Below, piece by piece: positions 5,926 through 13,298 of a DNA stretch of 13,303 nucleotides; positions within the stretch are counted from its first letter, which is position 1; the number at the start of each line of letters is the position of its first letter. The stretch spans positions 1 through 13,303 of the forward strand of contig DBGFNI010000094.1 in the NCBI GenBank assembly GCA_048527645.1, given 5' to 3'. Source of the stretch: HGM12669 sp048527645. Lineage in GTDB: Bacteria > Bacillota > Clostridia > Oscillospirales > CAG-272. The position numbers and the translations under genes are program-made. The notes under the pieces are model-generated. The model was not told the origin of the DNA and ran no database searches. It saw nothing but the letters and a program-made list of their open reading frames with translations.

Positions 5926-6636
5926 TCAGCCGCCGAGGTATGCTTTTTTCACCTTGTCGCTTTGCAACAATTCTTTTCCGGTTCCCGACAGTGCGATCTG
6001 CCCGTTTTCCAGAACATACGCCCGGTCGGAAATCGCCAGGGATTTTCCGGCGTTCTGCTCCACCAGCAACACGGTGGTGCCGTTGCGATGGAACTGCTGG
6101 ATGATCTCGAAAACCTGATCGACCAGCAGGGGGGAGAGTCCCATGGAGGGTTCATCCAGCATCAGCAGCTTGGGGCGGCTCATCATGGCGCGTCCCATTG
6201 CAAGCATTTGCTGTTCACCGCCGGACAGCGTGCCCGCGATCTGATCTTTTCGCTCGCTGAGGCGAGGGAAAAAGGAATAGATTTCTTCAATGCTTTTCTT
6301 GATTTGCTTTTTATCCTTTTCAATAAAAGCGCCCATCAGAAGATTCTGATATACGGTCAGCTCGGCGAAAACACGTCTGCCCTCGGGAACCTGCGCCATG
6401 CCCATGCGGATGATCTTATGGCAGGGCGTTTTGGTGATGTTCTGCCCGTCAAAGGTGACGGTGCCGCTGTGGGAGGGGATCAATCCGATGACGCTCTGCA
6501 TGGTGGTAGTTTTGCCGGCGCCGTTGGCGCCGATCAGGGTGACGATTTCGCCCTGATTGACCTCAAAGCTGATGCTTTTCAGTGCCTGAATCACGCCGTA
6601 ATAAACCGAAAGATCCTTAACTTCCAATAATGCCAT
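5926..6636 (-). CDS. livF: Branched-chain amino acid ABC transporter, ATP-binding protein LivF
   Basis: A 236-residue cytosolic ATPase of the high-affinity Leu/Ile/Val uptake system; it pairs with LivG on the LivHM permease. Motifs: Walker A GANGAGKT (36-43), Q-loop Gln82 in AQVPEGRRVF, signature LSGGEQQ (137-143), Walker B LLMLDE (157-162) with PSMGLSP. The LLVEQN segment has Gln where most ABC ATPases have the switch His, as is usual in LivF. The C-terminus ends YLGG, another family habit. ATG 6636 has GGAGG 8 nt upstream and lies 4 nt after the livG stop, so translation is probably coupled. It is the last gene of the operon, ending before the terminator at 5854-5898. A role in amide or urea uptake is the less likely alternative, since UrtE is a close relative. 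Confidence 0.95.
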   Translation of the reverse strand: MALLEVKDLSVYYGVIQALKSISFEVNQGEIVTLIGANGAGKTTTMQSVIGLIPSHSGTVTFDGQNITKTPCHKIIRMGMAQVPEGRRVFAELTVYQNLLMGAFIEKDKKQIKKSIEEIYSFFPRLSERKDQIAGTLSGGEQQMLAMGRAMMSRPKLLMLDEPSMGLSPLLVDQVFEIIQQFHRNGTTVLLVEQNAGKSLAISDRAYVLENGQIALSGTGKELLQSDKVKKAYLGG

Positions 6637-6640
6637 GTGC

Positions 6641-7411
6641 TTAACCTCCGATGTACGCTTTGATGACTTCGGGATTGTTCAGTGCTTCCTGGGTCTTTCC
6701 CTGCGTGAGCACGGTGCCGAAGTTTAAGACGGTAATTTCATCGCACAAGCCGGATACGAATTTCATATCGTGTTCGATGAGCAGAATGGTCATGTCGAAT
6801 TGATCGCGGATATAACGGATGACGTCCATCAGCTCCGCGGTTTCGTGCGGATTCATGCCGGCTGCCGGCTCATCCAGAAGCAAAAGCTTCGGATTGGTGG
6901 CAAGGGCACGGGCGATTTCCAGCTTGCGCTGCTTTCCGTAGGGGAGGTTGCAGGAGAGGTTGTTGCGTTCTTCTTTCAGATCGACAATCTCCAGAATCTC
7001 TTTTGCACGTTCGCGCATCCGCTTTTCCGTATCAAAATGGCCGGGGAGGCGGAGCATGCTGGTGAACGGATTGCACTTGAATTCCGGCTGATTATGCAGC
7101 CCGACCAGCACATTGCGGATGACGCTCATGTTGCTGAACAGGCGGATATTCTGGAAGGTGCGGGCGATTCCCTTGTGGTTGATGGTTTCCTGGCTTTTGC
7201 CGTTGAGCTCTTCGCCGTTGAGATAAAAGGTTCCGGCGGTGGGCTGATAAACGCCGGTGAGCATATTGAACACTGTCGTTTTTCCGGCACCGTTCGGTCC
7301 GACCAGCCCGTAAAGCTGCTTCTTGTGAATTTGCAGATTCAGATCCTGCACGGCCTTCAGTCCGCCGAAGGAGATGCCCAGATTTTTGGTTTCCAATACG
7401 AACTCTGACAT
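6641..7411 (-). CDS. livG: Branched-chain amino acid ABC transporter, ATP-binding protein LivG
   Basis: A 256-residue cytosolic ATPase partnering with LivF. Motifs: Walker A GPNGAGKT (38-45), Q-loop Gln87 in ARTFQNIRLF, a LivG-type signature LPYGKQRKLEIARAL (156-170) in place of LSGGQ, Walker B LLLLDE (176-181) with PAAGMNP, and switch His214 in LLIEHDM. It ends AYIGG. ATG 7411 is chosen because GGAGGAG lies just upstream and residues align from MSEFVLETKNLGISFGGLKAV. The in-frame extension to 7486 is the opposite-frame reading of the livM end and is rejected. The start lies 1 nt after the livM stop (TGA-T-ATG), so translational coupling is likely. Confidence 0.95.
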   Translation of the reverse strand: MSEFVLETKNLGISFGGLKAVQDLNLQIHKKQLYGLVGPNGAGKTTVFNMLTGVYQPTAGTFYLNGEELNGKSQETINHKGIARTFQNIRLFSNMSVIRNVLVGLHNQPEFKCNPFTSMLRLPGHFDTEKRMRERAKEILEIVDLKEERNNLSCNLPYGKQRKLEIARALATNPKLLLLDEPAAGMNPHETAELMDVIRYIRDQFDMTILLIEHDMKFVSGLCDEITVLNFGTVLTQGKTQEALNNPEVIKAYIGG

Positions 7412-7412
7412 A

Positions 7413-8573
7413 TCACTTCTCCTCCTTGCCGTGATCTTCGGGGGCGTCGGTATCTGCTTCTGCCTCTGCGGTTTGCAGATCGACACTGAGCACTTCGTCC
7501 ATTTTGATCTTGGTGTCGATTCTGTCCCATGCCGCAGCGTCGTCCTGAATATTTTCCGGCTTTTTCTGCTTTCGGCTGAGTTTCTCCATCAGCTTTTTGA
7601 TGTTCAGCTTTTCCTTCAGGGGACGGAACGCGGGAGCGTTATTGAACAGGATCATAAAGATCAGAATGAGCGCGTAAATCAGATATTTCAGCGCTGCCAG
7701 ATCACCGGAAAGGTTACTTTGCAGTGTCAGGTTGATAAAGGTGATCAAAGCTGCCGCAATGATGGAGCCGTTGATGCTGCCCATGCCACCCAAAACAACC
7801 ATAACCAGAATTTCGATGGAATAATTGTAGGAGAAAAACGTATACAGCACAGGTGTGGTGAAGTGACCGTAGAGCACGCCTGCCACGCCGGCAAAGAAAG
7901 CGGAAATGACGAACACAAACAGCTTGTAAAACGTCACATTGATACCCATGGCGCGTGCGGCGATCTCGTTGTCACGGATGGAGGTGATCGCGCGTCCGTG
8001 CTTGGAACGGATCAGGTTCTGACTTAAGAACAGAACGATCAGTACTACGATAAAAGAGACAATGAACAGCTTTTCGGTGGGATACTTTTTTGTGCTCAGT
8101 CCCATAGCGCCGCCGAAGACATCGAGGTTTTTGCAGATGTTTCGCACGATTTCACCGAATGCCAGCGTCACAATGGCAAGATAGTCGCCCTTCAGCCGCA
8201 GCGCGGGCAGGCCGATGATAAAGCCGAAAATTGCCGCGGTGATACCGCCCACCAGCATGGATAAAATCAAAACGACCAAAGCGTTGTTGATATAGGTATG
8301 CATCACATTGGCAAAGCAGCAGCCCAGATACGCGCCGACGCACATAAAGCCCGCGTGACCCAGACTCAGCTCTCCCAAAAAGCCGACCACCAGATTGAGG
8401 GATACGGCAAGGATGATGCTGTATGCGACACGCACAAGCAGGCTGACGGTGGAACGCTGCAAGGCTCCGGCGGAATTGAGTACAGCCATGACAATCAAAA
8501 ACAGAAGAATGACGATATAGTTGATATAGTTTTTCAGCTTGAAGGAGGATTTTACATTTTTCACAAAGCTCAT
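7413..8573 (-). CDS. livM: Branched-chain amino acid ABC transporter permease LivM, with charged C-terminal tail
   Basis: A 386-residue inner-membrane permease, one half of the Leu/Ile/Val translocation channel. Residues up to about 317 form a standard LivM with many hydrophobic helices and the motifs VGFLGELSLGHAGFMCVGAY and GLPALRLKGDYLAIVTLAFGEIVR. The ATPase-contacting EAA-type loop is SIRDNEIAARAMGINVTFYK, and MVVLGGMGSINGSIIAAAL follows. From about residue 318 there is a 69-residue hydrophilic tail, first basic (KEKLNIKKLMEKLSRKQKK), then strongly acidic (AEAEADTDAPEDHGKEEK), which is unusual for the family. ATG 8573 has AAGG 7 nt upstream. The GTG at 8579 is too close to that site. The start lies 2 nt after the livH stop, again suggesting coupling. 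Confidence 0.94.
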   Translation of the reverse strand: MSFVKNVKSSFKLKNYINYIVILLFLIVMAVLNSAGALQRSTVSLLVRVAYSIILAVSLNLVVGFLGELSLGHAGFMCVGAYLGCCFANVMHTYINNALVVLILSMLVGGITAAIFGFIIGLPALRLKGDYLAIVTLAFGEIVRNICKNLDVFGGAMGLSTKKYPTEKLFIVSFIVVLIVLFLSQNLIRSKHGRAITSIRDNEIAARAMGINVTFYKLFVFVISAFFAGVAGVLYGHFTTPVLYTFFSYNYSIEILVMVVLGGMGSINGSIIAAALITFINLTLQSNLSGDLAALKYLIYALILIFMILFNNAPAFRPLKEKLNIKKLMEKLSRKQKKPENIQDDAAAWDRIDTKIKMDEVLSVDLQTAEAEADTDAPEDHGKEEK

Positions 8574-8575
8574 CG

Positions 8576-9445
8576 TCACACCTTCTCTCTTCTTTTTTTG
8601 CCGAGGATTCCACTGGGCTTGATGAGCAGAATCAGAATCAGAATGGCAAATTCAATGGCAGTCGTATATGCGTCGATACCGGGAATGCTCAAACAGATTT
8701 TTTCTACAACGCCAAGCAACACGCCGCCGATCATCGCACCGGGAATCGAGCCGATTCCGCCGATAACCGCCGCGGTGAACGCTTTGATACCGGGCATAGA
8801 ACCAAGTGTCGGGGTGACAGCGGGGATTTGCAGCAGATAAAACAGGCTTGCAAACGCTGCCAAAAACGAGCCGATTGCGAAGGTGATCATGATGATGCGG
8901 TTGACATTCACGCCCATCAGCTGCGCGGCGCCCCGGTCTTCGGAAACAGCGCGCATGGCGCGGCCGACATTGGTCTTTTTGATAAACAGGGTCAGAATGA
9001 CCATGATCAAAGCGCCGATCACAAGTGTCAAAAGTGTTTTCAGCTTGATTTCGATCGGTCCGAGAGAAAGGTTTTTGTCAAACAGGGTGGGAATCGAAAT
9101 CGGACGCGACTTGGAACCGAAAATTAGCTGTGCAATGCTTTGCAGCAAAAAGCTCACGCCGATGGCAGTGATCAGCACGGCAAGCGGAGAGGCGCTGCGC
9201 AGGGGTTTGTACGCAAAGCGCTCAGTGATCACACCGAACAGTGTGCAGATCACGATCGACGCCGCAAGTCCGATGAAAATGTTTCCGGTTGAGGACAAAG
9301 TCACAAGAATCGCATATGCGCCGACCATGATGATATCGCCGTGTGCAAAGTTCAGCATTTTCGCAATGCCGTAAACCATGGTATACCCAAGGGCGATCAG
9401 TGCATATATGGCACCCAGACTGAGTCCGTCGATGAATGTACTCAT
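8576..9445 (-). CDS. livH: Branched-chain amino acid ABC transporter permease LivH
   Basis: A 289-residue inner-membrane permease that pairs with LivM. The N-terminus MSTFIDGLSLGAIYALIALGYTMVYGIAKMLNFAHGDIIMVGAY is the family hallmark. The EAA-type loop is VGRAMRAVSEDRGAAQLMGVNVNR. The C-terminal half has GIKAFTAAVIGGIGSIPGAMIGGVLLGVVE and ends in a hydrophobic helix plus KPSGILGKKRREKV. ATG 9445 follows AAGGAG with a 7-nt gap. The longer in-frame start at 9499 would run through the upstream hairpin and lacks a binding site. It is separated from livJ by 130 nt rich in stem-loops and is close to livM. Confidence 0.95.
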   Translation of the reverse strand: MSTFIDGLSLGAIYALIALGYTMVYGIAKMLNFAHGDIIMVGAYAILVTLSSTGNIFIGLAASIVICTLFGVITERFAYKPLRSASPLAVLITAIGVSFLLQSIAQLIFGSKSRPISIPTLFDKNLSLGPIEIKLKTLLTLVIGALIMVILTLFIKKTNVGRAMRAVSEDRGAAQLMGVNVNRIIMITFAIGSFLAAFASLFYLLQIPAVTPTLGSMPGIKAFTAAVIGGIGSIPGAMIGGVLLGVVEKICLSIPGIDAYTTAIEFAILILILLIKPSGILGKKRREKV

Positions 9446-9467
9446 AGAAGTTCTCCTTAAAAGAATC

Positions 9468-9501
9468 GTATGGCCGGAGAATTGCTTTACCCCGGCCATA
9501 C
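9468..9501 (-). promoter_or_regulatory. Stem-loop before livH (attenuator or mRNA-stabilising hairpin)
   Basis: A perfect 10-bp inverted repeat, GTATGGCCGG and CCGGCCATAC, encloses a 14-nt loop. On the minus strand it is followed by GATTCTTTTAAGGAG, a weak T-rich run that merges into the livH ribosome binding site. It may terminate part of the livJ transcripts or protect their 3' ends, lowering livHMGF relative to livJ. Confidence 0.65.
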
Positions 9502-9505
9502 AAAC

Positions 9506-9560
9506 ATGACATCTGTCATTTATCGGATCCGGCGGATCCGTGCGTCAGGTGACACCGACG
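9506..9560 (-). repeat. Three short stem-loops after livJ
   Basis: Three consecutive inverted repeats lie downstream of the livJ stop. They are ATGACA-TC-TGTCAT (9506-9519), CGGATCC-GGC-GGATCCG (9524-9540, two GGATCC sites around a 3-nt loop), and CGTC-A-GGT-GAC-ACC-GACG (9543-9560, with a bulge). None has a T-tract, so they are more likely RNA-stability or processing structures than terminators. Confidence 0.6.
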
Positions 9561-9575
9561 TATCGATTGTTACAA

Positions 9576-10694
9576 TTACTGAATCTCGACAATAGTGGGA
9601 ACCTTGTTGCAAGCGCCGTCGGTACCCCAGGACATCTGACCGGTTACACCGGTGTAAGAGAAGGAGTCAGCGGTGATTGCCTTGACAACCATATCGCACA
9701 GATCGGATGCGGAAATGTTTTTGTCATCCACGCCTGCTGCTTTCATTGCTTCATAGATGATGTAAATTGCATCATAGCCGTCAGCAGCGAACTGGTCGGG
9801 CTTGGAGTTGTACTTCTTCTCGTAAGCGGAAACGAAAGCGGAAACCTTCTTTTCAGCGCTGTTGACGTCGAAGGGCGTGATGTACTTGATGTGGTTGGTG
9901 ACTGTCTCGTCGATCTGATCGACAATGCCGTCCAGACCGTCGCAGCCGAACAGGAGCGCGTCACAGTTCTTGGAAACGCAAGCCTTTGCAATCAGACCTG
10001 CCTCGGTGTAGTAGATGGGCAGGAAAATGACGTCGCAATCCTTCAGCGCCTCAACCTGCGTGGAGAAGTCCTTCTTGTTCTCTGCGTCAAAGGACTGCTC
10101 GATGTATTCCTTGTTCAGCTTTGCCATCTCTTCCTTGAACGCTTCGTAGATACCCTTGGAATAGGGATCGCTGGTGTCGTAGATGCAGCCGATCTTTTCG
10201 AACTTCTTCTCAACCAGCTCCTGCGCAGCCAAAACGCCCTGGTCAGGGTCGCCGAAGCAGACGCGGAACGCGTTGGGACGGTTTGCAATGACATTTGCCG
10301 CGGATGCGGAGGGGGTAATAAAGAACAGGTTATCCTCTGCTGCCTTGGATGCGAAGGATTCGCAGGAACCGGAGGTCACACCCCCCAGAGCGATCTGCAT
10401 ACCGTCGTCAAACAGTGCGTCATAGCCGGAAGCAGCATCCTCTGCGGTTGCTTTGTCATCTTTAATGTCGAAGTAGAAATCAACACCGTTCAGACCGCCT
10501 GCCGCATTAATTTCTTCTACTGCAAGCTGTGCACCCTGCTGTACAGAAATACCGTAGGAGGAAGCATCGCCGGTCAGAGGGCCGGTTGCGCCGATGAAGT
10601 AGCCGTCATACTTCTTCTTGTTGCAGCCGTAAAAACATGCTGTCAGCATCACGAGCGCCAAAACGAGGCTCATGATTTTCGTAAATCTTCTCAT
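9576..10694 (-). CDS. livJ: Branched-chain amino acid-binding lipoprotein LivJ
   Basis: A 372-residue extracellular substrate-binding protein that delivers Leu/Ile/Val or related amino acids to LivHMGF. The N-terminus MRRFTKIMSLVLALVMLTAC is a lipoprotein signal peptide with lipobox LTAC, so Cys20 is the likely lipidated residue; Cys24 is a second, weaker candidate. The mature part is a type I periplasmic-binding fold (Peripla_BP_6): IGATGPLTGDASSYGISVQQ and GAQLAVEEINAAGGLNG near the N-terminus, GGVTSGSCESFASKAAEDNLFFITPSAS in the first lobe, and FAADGYDAIYIIYEAMKAAG in the second. ATG 10694 has AAGGGG about 9 nt upstream. It is the first operon gene, behind a consensus promoter. The precise ligand cannot be read from the sequence. 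Confidence 0.94.
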   Translation of the reverse strand: MRRFTKIMSLVLALVMLTACFYGCNKKKYDGYFIGATGPLTGDASSYGISVQQGAQLAVEEINAAGGLNGVDFYFDIKDDKATAEDAASGYDALFDDGMQIALGGVTSGSCESFASKAAEDNLFFITPSASAANVIANRPNAFRVCFGDPDQGVLAAQELVEKKFEKIGCIYDTSDPYSKGIYEAFKEEMAKLNKEYIEQSFDAENKKDFSTQVEALKDCDVIFLPIYYTEAGLIAKACVSKNCDALLFGCDGLDGIVDQIDETVTNHIKYITPFDVNSAEKKVSAFVSAYEKKYNSKPDQFAADGYDAIYIIYEAMKAAGVDDKNISASDLCDMVVKAITADSFSYTGVTGQMSWGTDGACNKVPTIVEIQ

Positions 10695-10801
10695 AGTTTA
10701 ATACCCCTTTTATTTTATATTTATTTCCATCGGTTTTCGGTACAGAGCCGGTGCCGATAAAAATACAAATATGAATAATAATGTAATAATAATATGGGAT
10801 T

Positions 10802-10830
10802 ATGATAGCACAATTTTATAGCCATGTCAA
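10802..10830 (-). promoter_or_regulatory. Sigma-A promoter of the livJHMGF operon
   Basis: On the minus strand, TTGACA (10830-10825), a 17-nt spacer and TATCAT (10807-10802). Predicted start near 10795, leaving an AT-rich leader of about 100 nt before livJ. I found no recognisable CodY box or T-box in it. Confidence 0.85.
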
Positions 10831-10872
10831 GAGTAAAATGTTTGAATTGTGACGTTTTATGACGGCTTTGTG

Positions 10873-10901
10873 TTGCTTTGTTTTGTGAAATATGTTACAA
10901 T
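10873..10901 (+). promoter_or_regulatory. Probable promoter of the CBM9-like gene
   Basis: TTGCTT (10873-10878), a 17-nt spacer and TACAAT (10896-10901), with TG one base before the -10 (extended -10), which can compensate for the weak -35. It is divergent from the liv promoter, whose -35 lies about 43 bp away. Confidence 0.6.
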
Positions 10902-10915
10902 CAAGTATCATGATC

Positions 10916-10955
10916 GCCGTTCCGGCGTCGCCGCCGGTTCGGATGGCGGCACGGC
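10916..10955 (+). other. GC-rich hairpin in the 5' leader of the CBM9-like gene
   Basis: GCCGCC (10930-10935) pairs with GGCGGC (10945-10950). GCCGT (10916-10920) pairs with ACGGC (10951-10955), stacking on the inner stem with a 9-nt bulge on the 5' side. It sits at the very start of the predicted transcript, about 45 nt before the ATG. It may stabilise the mRNA or bind a regulator; nothing in it matches a riboswitch I know. Confidence 0.45.
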
Positions 10956-10999
10956 AACGCCCTGATTTTCTATGCGAATGCCGGGAAAGGGAGAACAGA

Positions 11000-11617
11000 A
11001 TGAAAGAATATACCATTCACCGATTTGACACTGTTGAGGAGAGCCAAAACGCGCCCTGGACTGCTGTTTCACAATACTGCTGGGGCGGTGCGTACCGCCC
11101 GCAGATGCGGGCACAGATCGCCTTGGTGGCAGGCACTGGGTTTGTCTGCCGCATGCAATGCGACGAGCGGGAGCCGGTCGCGCGCTATGATTCTTATTTT
11201 TCGCCGGTTTACACCGACAGCTGCATGGAGTGGTTCTGTGCGTTCGGCGGGGAGGGGGATCCACGTTATCTGAATGTGGAAAGCAATTCCCGCGGCGCGT
11301 GCCTGTGCGAGATCGGCACCTTCCGAGGGGACAGAAAAGACGCCTCGACGGACGGGCGCACGCCGCCGGTTTCGGTGCTTGCGCAGCCCTTGGTGGCGGG
11401 ATGGTCGCTTGAAACCGTGGTTCCTTTTGAGACGATTGCGCGGCTGTTCGGCGTGGAGGAGTCGTTTTTTGTGCCGGGCAGGGTGCTGCGCGGCAACCTG
11501 TACAAGTGTTGTGAGACGGACCCTTTTACACACTTTGCTGTGTGGAATCCCGTGTCAAGTCCCACGCCGGATTTTCATCGCCCGGAATCCTTCGGCCGAT
11601 TTGTGATCGGAGACTGA
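11000..11617 (+). CDS. Carbohydrate-binding family 9 (CBM9)-like protein, cytoplasmic
   Basis: A 205-residue single-domain protein of the CBM9-like/DOMON-type beta-sandwich family. Supporting motifs are APWTAVSQYCWGGAYRP near the start, YFSPVYTDSCMEWF, YLNVESNSRGACLCEIG, WSLETVVPFE, RGNLYKCCETDPFTHFAVWNPV, and the closing DFHRPESFGRFVI, which is the most typical part. There is no signal peptide or membrane anchor, so it should stay in the cytoplasm. The role of such stand-alone domains is not established; binding of an aromatic or carbohydrate ligand is only an inference from the fold. It has seven cysteines, several of them paired in sequence neighbourhood. ATG 11000 has AAAGGGAG about 6 nt upstream. 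The in-frame start at 10892 overlaps the -10 element and is rejected. It is a single-gene unit ending at a strong terminator. Confidence 0.85.
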   Translation: MKEYTIHRFDTVEESQNAPWTAVSQYCWGGAYRPQMRAQIALVAGTGFVCRMQCDEREPVARYDSYFSPVYTDSCMEWFCAFGGEGDPRYLNVESNSRGACLCEIGTFRGDRKDASTDGRTPPVSVLAQPLVAGWSLETVVPFETIARLFGVEESFFVPGRVLRGNLYKCCETDPFTHFAVWNPVSSPTPDFHRPESFGRFVIGD

Positions 11618-11638
11618 TCCGGCGGACAGACAAAAGAG

Positions 11639-11674
11639 AAACACGCCGCACGGCTTGCCGTGCGGCGTGTTTTT
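11639..11674. terminator. Bidirectional terminator between the CBM9-like gene and comM
   Basis: AAACACGCCGCACGGC (11639-11654) has its exact complement at 11657-11672 with two bases between. T5 at 11670-11674 serves the + gene. On the minus strand TTTCTCTTTTG follows the stem and can serve comM, whose stop lies 10 nt away. Confidence 0.92.
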
Positions 11675-11684
11675 GCGGATGTGT

Positions 11685-13226
11685 TCAGCAGAAGTATTTT
11701 TTGTCCAGACAGCGCAACTGTACCGCTTCCGCGACGTGTGTGGCGCGGATGACCTCGCTTTCATCCAGATCTGCAATGGTGCGTGCGACGCGTAAAACGC
11801 GGTCATGTCCCCGTGCGCTCAGCCCCATGGAGTCATAGGCGCGCTTGAGAATTTTCTCAGCGCCGTCATCGGTGGGACAGTATTGATTCAGCTGTGCGTG
11901 GGTAAGATGTGCGTTGGAACGGACGCTGTCGCCGCCGTTTTCGTACCGTGCGGCGGCAAAGGCGCGCGCTTTTTCCACGCGCTGTCGGATGTGCGCGGAA
12001 GACTCGGCGGGCGTTTTTTGCTGCAATTCCTCATATTGAAGGGTGGGAATTTCGATCTGCAGATCGATGCGGTCAAGGAGCGGACCGGATATTTTGGAAA
12101 GGTACCGACGAATATCCTCTGGTTTGCAGGTGCACTTTCCGGACGGATGACCGTAATAGCCGCAGCGGCAGGGATTCATGGCGGCGACCAGCATGAAACG
12201 GCATGGGAAAGTCACCTTGGCGTTGGCGCGGGTGATGGTGACCTGTCCGTCCTCCATCGGCTGGCGGAGCACCTCGGTAGCGCGCTTGTCAAATTCCGGC
12301 AATTCATCTAAAAACAGCACGCCGTTGTGTGCGATGGATATTTCACCCGGCTTGGGGACGGCGCCGCCTCCTGCGAGACCCACGGGACTGATGGTGTGAT
12401 GCGGGGCGCGGAAGGGGCGCGCTGTGATCAGAGAGACGCCCGGCGGCAGCATCCCGCAGACAGACTGAATTTTCGTCACCTCAACCGCCTCGGGCAGCGA
12501 AAGGGCGGGCAGAATGGAGGGCAGACGCTTGGCAAGCATGCTCTTTCCGGTGCCGGGCGGGCCGATGAGCAGCACATTGTGCTGTCCGGCGGCGGCGATT
12601 TCCAGCGCGCGTTTTGCCTGAAACTGTCCGACCACGTCGCAGAAATCCAGCTGTCCTCTCTCGCTTTGATATGCAAGCGTTTTCGGGTCGAAAACAGCAG
12701 GTGCAATTTGCTCTCCGCCGTTGAGATGTTCGCACAGCTGGCGGATGTCATCCACACCGTAAACGGTGATGCCCGGTATGACAGAGGCTTCAGCTGCATT
12801 TTCTTTGGAAACGAAAAGTCTTTTTTTGCCGGCGCGCCGTGCAGCGTCTGCCATACACAAAACGCCGTTGACGCCGCGGACACTGCCGGACAGAGACATT
12901 TCGCCGATGAAGCACGCGTCAAAAAGCTGCGCTTGCGGCGAAATCAGACCCGCGCAGCACAGAATGGAAATGAGCATGGGCAGATCCAGGGCGGAGCCCT
13001 CCTTGTGCTTATCTGCGGGTGCGAGATTCAAGGTGATTGCCAGACCGGAAAACGACATGCCGCTGTTGTGCGCAGCTGCCTGAATACGCTCCTTGGCCTC
13101 CTTGACGGCAAGATCCGGCAGCCCGACAATTTCAAAATGCGGAATGCCGGCGCTGGCATTGCACTCGACGGTCACGGTGTATCCGGACACACCTTCCAAT
13201 CCTGCGCTGTAGACGATGGATAACAT
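11685..13226 (-). CDS. comM: YifB/ComM-family Mg-chelatase-like AAA+ ATPase
   Basis: A 513-residue protein matching the family length of about 505-515. In naturally competent bacteria ComM is a hexameric helicase promoting branch migration during transformation; its role in other species is unknown. N-terminal ChlI domain (about 1-180): GVSGYTVTVECNASAGIPHFEIVGLPDLAVKEAKERI, then LNLAPADKHKEGSALDLP. AAA+ domain: Walker A GPPGTGKS (222-229), RPFRAPHHTIS, Walker B VLFLDE (303-308), and the Cys pairs Cys353/355 and Cys365/367 in NPCRCGYYGHPSGKCTC, common in Gram-positive members. GPLLDRIDLQIEIP follows with its Arg. The C-terminal Mg_chelatase_C domain contains LSARGHDRVLRVARTIADLDES. ATG 13226 has AGAGGAG 8 nt upstream. 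A longer start at 13301 has no binding site and overlaps the promoter. It is transcribed alone, convergent with the CBM9-like gene. Confidence 0.95.
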   Translation of the reverse strand: MLSIVYSAGLEGVSGYTVTVECNASAGIPHFEIVGLPDLAVKEAKERIQAAAHNSGMSFSGLAITLNLAPADKHKEGSALDLPMLISILCCAGLISPQAQLFDACFIGEMSLSGSVRGVNGVLCMADAARRAGKKRLFVSKENAAEASVIPGITVYGVDDIRQLCEHLNGGEQIAPAVFDPKTLAYQSERGQLDFCDVVGQFQAKRALEIAAAGQHNVLLIGPPGTGKSMLAKRLPSILPALSLPEAVEVTKIQSVCGMLPPGVSLITARPFRAPHHTISPVGLAGGGAVPKPGEISIAHNGVLFLDELPEFDKRATEVLRQPMEDGQVTITRANAKVTFPCRFMLVAAMNPCRCGYYGHPSGKCTCKPEDIRRYLSKISGPLLDRIDLQIEIPTLQYEELQQKTPAESSAHIRQRVEKARAFAAARYENGGDSVRSNAHLTHAQLNQYCPTDDGAEKILKRAYDSMGLSARGHDRVLRVARTIADLDESEVIRATHVAEAVQLRCLDKKYFC

Positions 13227-13259
13227 AAGATATTCTCCTCTGCTGCGGATGTTGTTCTG

Positions 13260-13298
13260 ATTATAAAACATTTTATCGTATTTTGGAGAAAAATGCAA
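13260..13298 (-). promoter_or_regulatory. Probable promoter region of comM
   Basis: Two overlapping options exist on the minus strand. One is TTGCAT (13298-13293), a 17-nt spacer and TAAAAT (13275-13270). The other is a perfect TATAAT (13265-13260) without a good -35 element. Either would start transcription 30-45 nt before the comM ATG. The choice cannot be made from sequence. Confidence 0.5.

Noticed and set aside
5797..6630. A 277-codon open frame on + opposite livF
   Set aside because: It spans the bidirectional terminator and is antisense to livF. It shows no recognisable domain.
7374..9374. Several + strand frames opposite livM and livH
   Set aside because: They mirror codon bias in the antisense strand; the sense proteins are complete family members.
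9540..10760. A 406-codon open frame on + opposite livJ
   Set aside because: It is antisense to livJ, which has a signal peptide, family motifs, binding site and promoter. The + frame has a valine- and cysteine-rich non-protein-like composition and no binding site.
10695..10830. T-box or CodY control of the liv operon
   Set aside because: The leader is only about 100 nt, AT-rich, and without a T-box core, specifier stem, terminator or a convincing CodY-type palindrome.
11596..11627. GATCCGG-type short repeats shared with the livJ-livH gap
   Set aside because: Similar short GC-rich words are expected at this composition, and no repeat longer than about 8 bases is shared.
12327..13223. A 298-codon open frame on + opposite comM
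   Set aside because: It is antisense to a fully supported comM with all AAA+ motifs. High GC at third positions keeps the opposite frame open.
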